Part shown: piece by piece, positions 21,790 to 32,954 of the stretch
How positions within the stretch are numbered: position 1 is the stretch's first letter
Layout: every line of letters starts with the position of its first letter
Assembly: GCA_036346405.1 (NCBI GenBank)
Contig: CM070546.1
Location: forward strand, 108,444,826-108,508,825
Length of the DNA stretch: 64,000 bases
Reading direction: 5' to 3'
DNA from: Phyllostachys edulis
Taxonomy: Eukaryota > Streptophyta > Magnoliopsida > Poales > Poaceae
Program-made: the position numbers and the translations under genes
The notes under the pieces: generated by a model
Seen by the model: only the letters and a program-made list of their open reading frames with translations
Database searches by the model: none
Told to the model about the DNA's origin: nothing

Positions 21790-22451
21790 GGTGGGTGTTG
21801 TTGCTGAATATGAAGAGGAGGTTCTGGTGCAGATGTGGCCTCTACCTCATGGGCTGTGGAGGTAGGAGCAGAGCCATACAAATCGCCGATGAAAGTAGGA
21901 GGAGGCTGCTCAGCTGAAGCTGGAGAAGTAGAAGCAGGCTCTCCAACCATCTCAGAAATGACTAGAGGATGGATTGGACCATCATCCTCTATGTCAGAGT
22001 CATCATCGACGAAGATGCTTTCTCGAATATCAGGAACCTGTGTACCTGTAGCATCGGGTCTAGTACCAGGACTAGCCTCATCAAAAGTGACTTCACAAGT
22101 CTCAACAATTTTACTAGTATCCAAATTAAATACACGATAGCCACGAGAATGAGTAGGATATCCAAGAAAAATACCGTCATAACATCTTGATTCAAATTTT
22201 TCCAAGTTTCCATGTTTAAGAACGAAGCACTTATAAGCAAAAATCTTGAAATAAGAGACTTTAGGCCTATGAAAAAATCTAAGCTCAAAAGAAGTCTTTC
22301 CTCTGACAGATCTCAAGAACATCCTGTTGGACACATAACAAGCAGTAGAAATCGCCTCAGCCCAAAACCTCCTAGGTGTGCTATGCTCATCTAGCATGGT
22401 CCTAGCCATCTCTACAAGGGTCATGTTCTTCCTCTCTACAACCCCATTCTG
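21790..22451 (-). pseudogene. copia A integrase C-terminal region
   Basis: Minus frame continuing from the gag-integrase fusion after an in-frame TAG at 22452-22454. Copy B has CAG there, so the nonsense change is seen directly. Features are NMTLVEMARTMLDEH, RRFWAEAISTACYVSNR and the linker GIFLGYPTHSRGYRVFNLD, all typical of copia integrase. An acidic, Pro-rich linker towards RT follows. Coding ends in QQQHPP and then becomes LTR3 repeat sequence (GSFESPSV), which marks the breakpoint. Confidence 0.9.
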
Positions 22452-23555
22452 CTAGGGAACTCTAGGTGAAGAGAACTGGTGCTCAAGTCCTCTCTCAGTG
22501 CAAAAAGTTGCAAAGGAAAAGTTCTTGAATTCTGTGCCATTGTCACTTCTAATGGTCCTCAAGGCTCCAAGAAGGTCAACAGCTAGTCTAAGGACCCAGT
22601 TGATGAACTTCCTGTAGTTGGGCTTCTTGGCTTTCCCATCCCGAGCTTGAGGACGCCTCCGAAAGTCCTTCTCCTCCTTGCCCTTCAACTTGGGGCATTT
22701 AGTCCGAATGTGGTTTGGCTCACCACACTCAAAGCAGGTAACAGAGCCACCTCTCCTTCTACTCCTCACCTTGTTGTAGACTCTCGTAAATTTTGTGGAT
22801 AGGAGGGCTAAGTCATCCTCAGGTAGCTTCTCTAGCTGCTCATCGCTCAAAGAGTGTAAAGTGGATAATGAAAACCCAAATGAGCCAAAATCCAAAGAAT
22901 CAGAAGAACTACCCTTAGATGGGTCAGCTACTAAAGCCATCGACTCTGTCTTAGGGAGACGCGAGATGAAGTCAATCTCGTGCGTCTTCAACCTTGAGTA
23001 GAGCTTATCCATGGTAAGCTCACTCATGACAGTGTTGTCATTGATGGAAGTGATTTTCATCCCCCAGACTTTCACATCAAGAGCACCCAAGAGCTGACGT
23101 GCATTTTTAGATTCAATGAACACGAGATCCACAGCACGTAAGTCATGAAGGATTTTTGAGAATCTTCCCCACAACTCATCCAAAGATTCATCGGGCCTTT
23201 GTTCGATCTTTGAGTATTTTTTCTTGAGTTGGTTCTGTCTCACTTCCTTGATCACAGTAGATCCCTCGTGGTAATCACAAAGGGTCTTCCAGATCTCGTG
23301 AGTAGACCTCAAATGAGCAACACGCTCAAACTCAGATCGACTAAGCCCTTGAATCAAGAAGTTTCGAGCCTTGCTGTTTGCCTCCACATCTGGAGTGATC
23401 ACATCGTCATTGGCTGGCACAACATAAGGATTTTTGACTTTAAGCCAAATTATGTGCCCTTGAGCCTCGATGTAGGCATGTATGCGAGCCTTCCAGTAAG
23501 CAAAATCGACTCCATCAAACACAAGTGGTTTGGTGGAATACTTGTTAGACGCCAT
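22452..23555 (-). pseudogene. copia A gag fused to integrase by internal deletion
   Basis: The frame starts MASNKYSTKPLVFDGVDFAY. Residues 1-230 are the copia gag domain (AQGHIIWLKV, EIWKTLCDYHEGS, LDELWGRFSKILHDLRA). Then comes a basic stretch and the CCHC knuckle CFECGEPNHIRTKC near residue 275. After KKPNYRKFI the sequence jumps to RTIRSDNGTEFKNFSFATFC, the integrase catalytic core around its second Asp. The second gag zinc region, protease and integrase N-terminus (about 2.4 kb in element B once inserts are removed) are absent, yet the frame stays open across the join. This fusion is either a deletion that happened to stay in frame or a derivative that transposed. The end is a TAG where copy B has Gln. 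Confidence 0.9.
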
Positions 23556-23599
23556 GGCTCCTCAGACCGGTTAACATCTATGAGAAGAGCTAACTGTAC

Positions 23600-23609
23600 T
23601 CTGATACCA
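23600..23609 (-). other. primer binding site of copia A
   Basis: TGGTATCAGA on minus, separated from the LTR end by two bases. It shows that the LTR at 23612 served as the 5' LTR of element A. Confidence 0.85.
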
Positions 23610-24453
23610 CTTGTAGGACCGGAAAGGCGCCTAGAGGGGGGGTGAATAGACGCTTTCTCTATTTTTCACAACAATCTAACTCAACACTACTTTCACTCCA
23701 ATAGCTATAAAAGCTATAAAGATCTGTATACAAGTACAGTGGATGACCTGAGTTGAATCCAATCAGATCCCAAAGCAAAAGACCCAAAACTCATAGTTCA
23801 AACCCTCGGCCCGACCGACGTTCGGCGTGCGTCGTCTTGGTGGTCCGACCGGGCTTAAGCGTGGTAAGCGACCGACTCGACGAGAAACAATGTCGTGACC
23901 CAAAAACCAAAACGAAAATCGGTCTAACTTTTGATCTACATGGCCAAACTTGATCAAATTTGGAACACACCTTCCTAAGGATATTAGGAACCTATTCCAA
24001 GCAATGATCGAGTAGATCCATGACAAAGATTCAACCTTTTTCCATTTGAACAAATATTGGTTCAAAACCGGGCAAGAACGAAAACTTGATCCAAACACTT
24101 GCTCGTGGGTGATTGATGATCAAGATGATCGTAGATGTATTCCCACAAGACACAGCAAGGTAGATTGGGGCAAGAAACCAACAGAGAATCAAAGGATCAA
24201 AGAAAGGCCCAAAATCAAGAAATAGAGAGCAAGAACAAATAGGAACTCAACTTTGAGAAATCTTGCATAGATTGATTTGTGGTTGTTGTTGGTTTACAAC
24301 CACTCCCTCAAGGAGAACAAAGCCCACAACATGAGCACTCCAATCAATCCATCCTCTAGAACCCTAACTTCTCCATCTTTTCTCTAAGCCCTAAAAGCCA
24401 AACTAGGGTTCACACCATGAAAGGGTTCCACCCTTGCTGTCCAGCACACCCCC

Positions 24454-24463
24454 TATTTATAGT
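24454..24463 (-). promoter_or_regulatory. TATA box in the shared copia LTR
   Basis: On minus it reads TATAAATAGG. The other LTR has CTATAAATAG at 47281-47290. Confidence 0.6.
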
Positions 24464-25131
24464 GGAGACTAGAATCTAGAGAATATTCCACTTAGGGCAC
24501 CCGTTAAGCCCACACACAAACGGGTCACACATACGCATGCATCTTAAAGCGCTGTCTTCATCTTCTCTTGACCTAAACCGCTTCTCTACGCACCGTCTTG
24601 CGCCACGGTTTAGCCCAAGGTCACAAAGGCGGTATTTGGTGAAATTACCAAAATACCCTTCTTGATCTTTCTCCAAGACCAAGTCCAATCTTGGTGAAGC
24701 ACTACCGCTTCGCCACGCGTGTAGGTTGATCAACGGCTCTCATCATGTCGGCAAGTCTCCCGTCCGGCCCATAAAACCACCATGGCACTTGCACCGACCC
24801 CGCCGCTGATCCAACCCGTCGACCGAATCGCCTGTTTGGTCACCTTTGTCCATTCTGCGCCATGCTTGAGTCCATTGACTCACCCGGCATCCTTGATCGT
24901 TCTGGACCTCAGCTCTCCAAGCTTAGTCCCGATCATCCTCGCCGTTGACCGTCGTTGACCTCCAAGCGTCTTGCACAATAATAGACAAAGAAATCGAATC
25001 CGGGAATAAGCTCTTCACAACTTGACCCACGTTAGCCAAAATATGCATTATGCAACACATATGCACTGATAACCATGAATATGACCTCACCAAAAATCAT
25101 CGCAAATGTTTGGATGATGAATCAGAATTAA

Positions 25132-25230
25132 GCCGGTCGGACTGCAGTTCAACTGCCGGTCAGACCACACCAGGCCGGTCAGATCGCACCAGCCCGGTCT
25201 GACCGGTCATTGATCGCCGGTCTGACCGCC
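25132..25230. repeat. CCGGTCAGACC / GGTCTGACCGG cluster
   Basis: At least five direct and inverted copies of GGTCAGACC-like words lie near the 5' end of the LTR. The equivalent region of the other LTR (47970-48055) is degraded. Confidence 0.75.
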
Positions 25231-25345
25231 TCTGCCTGACAGCTCTTTTAACTTCACCGAAAATGCGTGATTCGACAAACCATCAATGCCATTGCCAATT
25301 GTTTCATCATCCTAAGATCATGCATATATCCCCATGATATCCACA

Positions 25346-26829
25346 ATCTCCCCCTTGATGAACATGAACACATTGGCAATTTCCCAAAAATGCAAAGTTT
25401 GAGGTTTGAAAAGTAAAATACTCGACGTTTTCGCACAAAGGCACAACTTGGTCCAAATGCAAGAGAAAGCAATGGAAATGACCAAACTGGCTCCAGAATA
25501 GCATAGGCAAGTGAGATAAGGCAAAAGAAAGTAAGAAAGCTTCAATTTCCATAAAATTACAAAATCTCACTTAAGGTCCATATGAAAGAACAATTGTTCT
25601 ATTTGACCTTTGATCATTGTGAGGATGCAAGAATTGCAATTCAAATTCAGAAATGACAATAAGATCACAAAATGCATATGAGATGCTCCCCCTCACTATG
25701 ATCCTCAAAACCTCGTCCAAATTTTATTTTTACCATTTCTCCCCCTTTGACAATGGATTCATCAAGGTGCATAAAGGAAGATAGAGCATGAATAACATGG
25801 AATGGCTGCAATTAATTCATTTTTAACACAAGGAGCCATGAAAATTATCCATGAGGACTGTACAAGTATTACACCAAGCCATATTATGTGAAGAAGCTAC
25901 TTTCTATCATGGCAAAACATGTACAGCAAAGCTAAGGCCAAAATAGCAATAATCTGAAATTAAATGAATTAATAGCACGACAAGGTGCTCAAGATCATAG
26001 TTTAACTAAAGGTATCCAAAAATGAGTCAAGCCATGTCTATAAGCAAAATAGAGCCCAGAAACTAGAAAATGAATCAATTTTGATTGCTATGAGTTCAGT
26101 TATGAATCAATTTGTTCAAGCATTTGGAATTTAGCACATTGAGCATTTTGCTGAAATTTTTTGGTTTTATCTTAGTAAAGCAAGTACTGGACTAGGAGCC
26201 ATCCACAACTGCCTCCTAAGCTTCAACCAATTGACAATTTATTTTCTTAGCATTATGCTAGATCTCAAGCCTTGCTGCGACCATCTTAAGCAAGAAGCTT
26301 AAGAGAGTGGTCTAGGTCATCCAAAACTCCCACTGAGTTCATGCCTAGTGCAATGGCAAGCCGCCTCACGAGAAAGAATTGGTGAGATCAGTTTTTTCAC
26401 ACAGAAAAACTCATTTTTCATTTGCTTGACTTAAGAACTATCATAGCTCAATTTAAAACTCAAAGTAAGTTCAAGACTCAATTTAGCCTATATGACATGG
26501 CATGAATCATGAGAGGATTACTATGGCAAAACTAGTCACAAGATACAACAAGTCATGTTTTGATTCAATTTTCTCACAGATAATAAAGCTAGCATGGCAA
26601 AAGCTAAGCTATACATGAAAAGTCATAAAAGAAATCTAGCAATCTAGCACAAGACATGGCAAGGTATAAACTATGAAATCAAGTCATACAAGGATAATAA
26701 TAAAAGCTCCATGAAATTATATTACAATGCAAGTTGCTGATTTTAAAATGCAGTATGATACAATGAATGCAAAAGAGGCAACTCCCCCTCAAAACAGGCC
26801 AAGAGGACTAATAACCCCCAAATCTCCCC
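25346..26829 (-). other. 3' noncoding region and polypurine tract of copia B
   Basis: Next to the LTR, minus reads CAAGGGGGAGAT, the plus-strand primer tract. The remaining 1.4 kb is AT-rich, without protein-like frames, and lies between RNase H and the LTR. A second purine-rich run (minus strand of 25737-25752) precedes it. Confidence 0.7.
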
Positions 26830-27374
26830 ACAAAGAATCAAAACGAGAAGAATCAAGAGCCTTAGTGAAAATACCCGCAACCTGCTGCTCAGACTCTACA
26901 AAGTGAAGCACAACATCACCCTTCTCTACATGGTCTCGAGGAAATGATATCGAATGTCAATGTGCTTGGTCCGTGAGTGTTGCAATTGGGTTTTTGGCAA
27001 TGTTAATGGCGAAGTGTTGTCACGTAAAAGAGGAACACTACCAGAGATAACCTATAGTCCCCTGAGTAGACAAGATCTAGAGAACACGAGAGCAACTCAT
27101 CGGGTCAGAGCTACATACTCGGCCTCTAAGATGGACTATGCAACAGAGGACTGTTACCTCGATGACCAAGAGATAAGAGATGTGCCTAAGAAATGACAAG
27201 TGCCAGAAGTACTCTTCCTATCCACTCTACACACAGCAAAATCAGCATAAAAAAAGCCCGAATAGAGAGAGCAGAATCAGAACAATACCAAAGCCCAAAG
27301 TCAAGAGTGTCCTAGAGGTACCTGAAAATGCGACGTACTGCTTGACGATGAGAGGCATGAGGGGAAGCCTGAAA
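26830..27374 (-). pseudogene. copia B RNase H, heavily degraded
   Basis: Translated in the RT frame on minus, recognisable copia RNase H words appear (YADFAVCRVDRKSTSGTCHF, SLISWSS, EAEYVAL, KHIDIRYHFLE) among many stop codons and small frame changes. RNase H would remove the RNA template during reverse transcription. The apparent + frames here are shadows. Confidence 0.8.
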
Positions 27375-28040
27375 TCAAGCGCACAGACACACAGCGAATT
27401 GTATGTCCGGCCTCGATGCCGTGAGGTAGAGGAGAGAGCCAATCATGTTGCGGTACTCCTTCTGGTCCACAGGCTCTCCATCCTCATCAGGGTCCAGCAC
27501 GGTGGATGTGGCAATGGGAGTAGACATTGGCCTACTGCTTCCCATGTCGAAGCGCCGAAGAAGGTCTTTTGTGTAATTGCTTTGATGAATGAAGGTGCCT
27601 TCTTTCAGTTGCTTGACTTGAAGACCAAGGAAGAAGGTCAATTCACCCATCATGCTCGTCTCGAACTCCCTGCTCATAGAATCTGAAAATCTGGACACCA
27701 AAGCATGAGAAGAGCCACCGAATATGATATCATCCACATAAATCTGAACCAATAAAAAGTCACTACCATGCTTGAGAGTGAACAAGGTTTTATCAACCAT
27801 TGCCATTTTGAAATTATTTTTAAGCAAGAAACTCTTAAGCCTATCATACCAAGCTCTAGGGGCTTGCTTCAATCTATACAAGGTTTTGGAGAGCTTAAAC
27901 ACATGGTTTGGGAAATTGGGATTTTCAAAACCAGGGGGTTGCTTGACAAAGACCTCTTCTTCTATGAAACCATTAAGGAAAGCACTTTTGACATCTATTT
28001 GAAAAAGCTTAAAGCCCTTAGATGCTGCAAATGCTAACAG
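27375..28040 (-). pseudogene. copia B reverse transcriptase, main part
   Basis: Minus frame with the copia RT palm: FQIDVKSAFLNGFIEEEVFVKQPPGF (shown only as landmarks DVKSAFLNG and VKQPPGF), YRLKQAPRAWYDRL, the catalytic YVDDIIFGGSS and FFLGLQVKQLKEG. It ends IGSLLYLTASRPDIQFAV, followed by RNase H. The upstream RT residues were separated by the solo LTR at 28041: the frame stops at LLAFAASKGF and resumes at 32343. The catalytic YVDD is intact, but the gene is broken by insertions and flanking stops. Confidence 0.93.
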
Positions 28041-28833
28041 TGTAACAGCCCTAGTTTTAATGAACAGTAATAAAATGCTTTTCATAGCATTTCTGGTCAT
28101 TTTTTAAAACTGGGCATTTTGTTACAATTTAAAACCTCCATTTTTTGTCTCACATCTTAACCTTGTTTTGAAACTTCTAAAGAAAATGCAAGTCTATGCT
28201 TGTATTGAGACCAGGGAAATATTTTATCCAACACTAGATAAATTATCTTGAACAAAAAAGAATTTTGTCAAATTTTTAGAAATTATTTTGATCTTAACAA
28301 AAATCTTTGTTCTTTAAACAAACCGATTCGGTTTAAGTAAATCGTTTAAGTATTTATAAACCTAGAATAGTGGATTTCAAAATTCATCTAGGACATATAT
28401 CATCCCAGTAGTCTTTCTACAAAATTTCGCGATTTTATAAATTTATTTGATATTTTTAAACCCCCGGTCAAAGTTTTGAAATTTGGTTTGAGGTTTAGTC
28501 AACCTGTAAACCCAGCCCTAGCCTCTTGGGCATTGTAGCGACTGGACCCAACCCCTAGCAAACTCGTGCGACCCAGCCAAGTGTCTTTGATCTGGCTCTG
28601 TCACGTTCGCGCTTAGCCAAACCCGAGGGCACACGTGAGCCGTCCGATTTCCTTCGGACGCTCCTGATCTCTTGGACTGATTCCGAAACCCTCCGAAACC
28701 CACGTGCAACCTCAACTGTTAGATTCAAATCAAACGGTGCACAATTTCTCCGGCCATGCCATTTTCAAGTGTTAAAACCCAAATAGCGCGCAGGCCATTA
28801 GATTCAAAGCGGACCGCCAAGATCCGCGGTGAC

Positions 28834-28922
28834 GTTCGGACCATCCGAACTCACCATGATTGTGAGCCGTTAGATTTAAAATGAAGCGCTGAGATCAATT
28901 GGGCTGTTCGGACCATCTGAAC
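28834..28922. promoter_or_regulatory. two GTTCGGA-CCA-TCCGAAC palindromes in LTR U3
   Basis: The first (28834-28850) has perfect 7-bp arms. The second (28906-28922) has one mismatch. CCGTTAGAT/CCGTTGGAT words alternate with them over 28,720-29,230. Confidence 0.7.
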
Positions 28923-29467
28923 CACCCATTGATCTCAACCATTGATTTTAGATCCAACCGTGCCACCCTTTTTGGGTTTGAACTCAAAAGCGCGCAGTTA
29001 ATCTCAACCGTTGGATTTAGATCCAGCACTCCTCCTCGAGTGGGCTGTTTGAATCGCCTGCCGTGCCCCTCGATCTCAGCCCTTAGTTCAAAATCCGACT
29101 ATGCCGCCTTTGTCTTTGAAGCTTTGAAGCACGTTCGTTACCGTGACCGTTAGATTTTCGATCGTACGGTTTGTATAAGTTGGGCCTTTCGGACCGCCCG
29201 AACGCCTCGCTCAATCTTAACCGTTCATCTTCGATCGGAAGATCAACATTCTTTTGAGCTCGCTGTTGTGTATCCTTGCTGAGAATGACAGTGGGGCCCA
29301 CACGTCAATGACTCATCTTCACCTTCTTCGCGCCATGGCGCCAGCACCGAGCTCGTCGTCGTGCGGTGGGGCTATGCCATGAGTTTTGTAGCATGCACTT
29401 GACACTTGTCATCCTTTTGCTGCTGTGAGGACACGCACGAGCCAGCTTCATCTTCTCCGATGAGGGG

Positions 29468-29477
29468 CTATATAAAC
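29468..29477 (+). promoter_or_regulatory. TATA box of the 4.3 kb solo LTR
   Basis: CTATATAAAC is followed by CCTAGTTC, a strong plant-type TATA context. Confidence 0.65.
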
Positions 29478-31482
29478 CCTAGTTCACCATCTCTGCCATT
29501 TTTGTTGCCGCAGAGCTTTCCTCGTTTTCTCTGGCGTAGCTTCTCGTGCTCACCCTTTGTTCATCTATTTCAATGCTTAATTCACCTTTTTAATGTGAGT
29601 CTTGGCATTGTTTGTAGATTGAACCGAGGGCTTGTCCACTGGTTGTCCAAAGCACACCCGGAGCCCCGTCGTGGTGTTTTCAGTGCTCCGGTGAGATCTT
29701 CGCTGGCATTTTCGCATCATTTTGTGCCAGGAAATCTCAGGAGTAAAACCCCTCAACCTTTTGAGCTTTTGATTTGCAGGATCACCAGGGATTAGAGTTT
29801 CCCCTTTCGGCCAAATTAGGGTTCTTCATCGTCATCTCCAAACTGGTGAGACTCTTTTCAATTCCTTTGCTTCAGATCATCTGGAGGCTTTACTTAAGCT
29901 ATCCTGATCATCCATTCCTTGAATCCCTGACCAGGTTACCTTGTTAGAGGATATCACCTTATTGTCGTCTTTTCGGTCTTTCATATCGTTATCAAGCCCT
30001 AGAGCTTTTCTGTTCAACTTCCAAGTCCAGGTAGTTACTTGTTTAATCCTAGTAGCTTAAGCATAGGACTCTTTGCTTAATGTATCTTTAGATCGACCTT
30101 TGCTAGCAAATCTTGCCTCTGTTTTTGTTGTCTGGCCGAATCGACAAGCCCGAAGGGCAAAACCTAACCGTTAATCCCTGTTAGTTATTTCTATTTTAGG
30201 TTAATTTAGAGTATTATCTTTACTAAAAATAGTTTTAGTTAAGCCAAAAATCTCTTTGCCTGATGTGCTCGCATTTGGCAAATTCCTTCTGGGCTCGTTT
30301 ACTGTTTGTCGGTGTTTAGCGAGCGATTGGGTTAGTTTTAGCCTTTAACTCTTGTCAATTAGTGTAAGCATGTGTTAGAGTAGATTATTATCCTTACTAG
30401 CAATAGTTATAGCTTAAGTATTTTGTTAATATGCACATCAATACTTTGATCATACATCTGTTTAGCATTTTGTCTTCTGGAAGTTCTTGCTGTTTATTTG
30501 GTTTTTACTCTTTTAGATCCTACTATTCCTGACGTGAGTGAATCTATTTCTAAGGCTCCAGAAACTGCACAAGTGACCTATTATTATCAAGGCAAGCATC
30601 CTCTTTGCACCATGTTGATCCCAGATTTTAGTACTTTAGAATTTTACAAAAATAGTGATACTGTTGCTGCTACTTTCTAAATTATTTGTGAACTGTGAGT
30701 AGTTAGTTACATCCCACTGCTTGTGGCTTATCCTGAATTGATTTCATACACTTATGCTTAAGATAGAATCTTTGTTCTGGTACTTTTGTTCTATGGTTTT
30801 TGCTTAGCAATGCAAGTCTGTAGAACGTTAGTGATTGACAAGCTTATCTTGTCAGTCATGGGAAACACTAAATGATTTCTATTCTTGATTCTTTGTTTAG
30901 TTTGGTTAAAAACTGAGAGTTAAGTAAACTTTGTTGGATAAAAACTAGATTTAGATCTGGACAAGTGCTTGATAGTGATGGTGCCTTCATGCACGAGATT
31001 GGGTAATGCGGTAGCCTTGACCGGATCACCAAGGACCGAACTTTGGGGTGGACCAATTCAAGTACCTTACGTACTACCACACACGGTGTATGGGCGCCGC
31101 TTACTTAAGTAAGGGGTTGATGTTATTGAGTTGAAGAATAGGTGGTTAAGGACATATGTGTTTGATCTCGTATCTATATCATATGTTCTTAAGGGCGAGG
31201 GCATTTGTAAAGTTTACATGTTCATAGGGCTCCGATTTCAATTCTATATGTACAGGTGAGTACAACTTTTATTTATGATTGAATCGGCATTCTCAACGTA
31301 ACATGTGTGCCCCCGGTTAGCAAGTTCTATTAGAAACTTGTTTTAAGCGGGATCAGGTGCACATGGGTGATTCAACTCAATAATGTCAACTTGCTGAAAA
31401 ATACTGAGTCTTGATTTCCCCAGCCAGCATACCAAAGGAAGTGTGCCATTATTTATAAAGCTACGGGCTAGTCAAGTCGTGT

Positions 31483-31552
31483 GGGTAAAGATGTACACCC
31501 CTGCAGTGTTTAAAACTATTCGAATAGCCGTGTCCACGGTTATAGACGATAC
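31483..31552 (+). promoter_or_regulatory. conserved LTR module
   Basis: GTGGGTAAAGATGTACACC, CTGCAG, then ATTCGAATAGCCGTGTCC. Confidence 0.75.
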
Positions 31553-31892
31553 TTGTTTTGATTTACACCATTGTTAGACTCAAAAATTTAAAATCTGCCT
31601 TGGGTACTGTTTCGGCATGAAGGGTTTTTCATGCATGATTTTGGTCGTGGTGGGCAGCCACTTTAGCTTTGTCTTGAGGATGTTAAATTTTGTACTTACG
31701 TACTGTTTTGGTACAAGTTTGTTTTCAAAGCTGCTTTAGCAAAGCTTAGCAAGTGTAGGACTGAAACTTGGCTTCATGCAAAATTATTGCCATTATAACC
31801 TTCCTGTTGTCAGCCTTATGCATACTAATATCTAATCCTTTGAATAGGTCCTATTAAACACATTTCTTTTAGTAGTTTTGTGTAAGTCTTGC

Positions 31893-31909
31893 GAGTACCT
31901 TCTGTACTC
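31893..31909 (+). promoter_or_regulatory. GAGTAC-N5-GTACTC hairpin
   Basis: About 340 bases after the module, followed by TTGCAGGTGAGG, the same order as in chromovirus C LTRs. Confidence 0.7.
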
Positions 31910-32342
31910 AGGTGCTTTCACCACTTGTTGCAGGTGAGGACGGTTACTTGTACGAAGTTCCTGTTAGCGCCGATCAGGGCGATGCTAACGAGTGAAGCTA
32001 TTTCTATCCTCCACTCAGTTGCCTGAGGGTTATGAGGGCACACTTGGTGGCTTTTGCTGTTTATACTTTTGTTTCCGCTGCATAAACTTTTCTGTTAAGT
32101 GTGTTGTTCGGTTGCATATGTGGAACCGAAACAGTTTGTAAAGTTTTGTTGTATATATGTTGTATGCCTTGTATGACTATGTGCAATGTTGTTTAGGATA
32201 TATGTGCAATAGTCTTTGATCTTGGAAACTATTGTAGAACATATATCCGGGAACCTGGCATTGTGTATATTCCTTGTTGAAAATTATGCTTTCGGGTGTA
32301 ATTAGTAGATTTGGAATATATTCAATACCTGGGTTCCCCACA

Positions 32343-32526
32343 AACAGAATGCGAATGGCTTCTAATCTAGCTACAGGAGCAAAGGTCTCTTCAAAGTCTA
32401 TGCCTTCTACCTGGGAATAACCTTGAGCTACAAGCCTAGCGTTATTGCGAACTACCAACCCATCCTTACTTTGCTTATTTTTGAAAACACATTTTGTTCC
32501 AATTACATTATGATTAGGTGTAGGTT
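32343..32526 (-). pseudogene. copia B reverse transcriptase, N-terminal fragment
   Basis: Short minus segment between the two solo LTRs. It contains IGTKCVFKNKQ, the start of the copia RT domain (usually IGTKWVF, so Trp is changed to Cys), followed by RLVAQGYSQVEGIDF and FAPVARLEAIR. It joins leftwards to the RT main part across the 4.3 kb solo LTR and rightwards to 36204 across the 3.7 kb one. Confidence 0.9.
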
Positions 32527-32936
32527 TGTGACGCCCCGTGTCATTACCCCAAGGGTAATCACACTTAGGCATACGGATTACTATTCGTTTGTTCAGTAGG
32601 ACACTGCTCCAACGAATAGTAAGCCTTTATCAGGGTTACGCAGCAGAACAATAAGATAGAAACTGTACCTTTTTATTCCAGTAATAGCCACGCGAGGCTA
32701 TGGTTCTTAATACAAATATTATTCAACTACAAACGGAACTTCTCTGCTTCACCCGCCAGTTCTGGAATACTGGCCACCTATTCGTCCCACGCGTCAACCT
32801 AACGCCCGCTTCTCCTTGGTCCTCGTAATCTATGCCTTCTCCTCCTGTGGTTGCTCTGGTACCTGCAAGTCCTTCGTCCCACTCGGGATTTCTCCCGGCC
32901 GAACTAGGATCTACAAAGGAGAATACTAACAAGGTT

Positions 32937-32954
32937 GAGTACACGAGTGTACTC
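32937..32954 (-). promoter_or_regulatory. GAGTAC-N6-GTACTC hairpin
   Basis: Perfect 6-bp arms near the 3' end of this LTR (minus sense). Confidence 0.7.

Larger units (their letters stand above)
21790..23611 (-). mobile_element. SIRE-like Ty1/copia element A, truncated, with gag joined to integrase
   Basis: Internal region of a copia element adjoining the LTR at 23612 through its own primer site (TGGTATCAGA on minus, 23600-23609). Only gag and the integrase part remain. Protease and the integrase N-terminus are missing, as are RT and RNase H. Its left end is cut at the LTR3 junction. It belongs to the same family as element B: the gag proteins are nearly identical residue for residue. Confidence 0.9.
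23612..25345 (-). repeat. copia LTR shared by elements A and B (1,734 bp)
   Basis: On minus it starts TGTGGATATCATGGGG and ends GCGCCTTTCCGGTCCTACA. On its left is the primer site of element A; on its right is a polypurine tract belonging to element B. It is therefore the 5' LTR of A and the 3' LTR of B at once. It is closely similar to the LTR at 46435-48167. It contains a TATA box (24454) and a CCGGTCAGACC cluster (25132-25230). Confidence 0.92.
28041..32342 (+). mobile_element. solo LTR (4,302 bp) of a large Ty3/gypsy family in copia B RT
   Basis: It begins TGTAACAGCCC and ends GGGTTCCCCACA. AACAG is duplicated exactly on both sides (28036-28040, 32343-32347), and copia RT coding continues across. 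No retroviral coding lies inside. A promoter-like TATA box is at 29468; upstream of it are repeated CCGTTAGAT words and GTTCGGACCATCCGAAC palindromes. The conserved module is at 31483 and the hairpin at 31893. It is related to the chromovirus C LTRs (same module order, same GGGGTCCCCACA-type end). Short ORFs such as the one at 29406 are not recognised proteins. Confidence 0.93.

Noticed and set aside
27180..27686. 168-residue plus frame over copia B
   Set aside because: Shadow of the minus-strand RT/RNase H.
30498..30680. 60-residue plus frame considered as a small host gene
   Set aside because: Short, no homology recognised, inside the 4.3 kb solo LTR with exact TSD.
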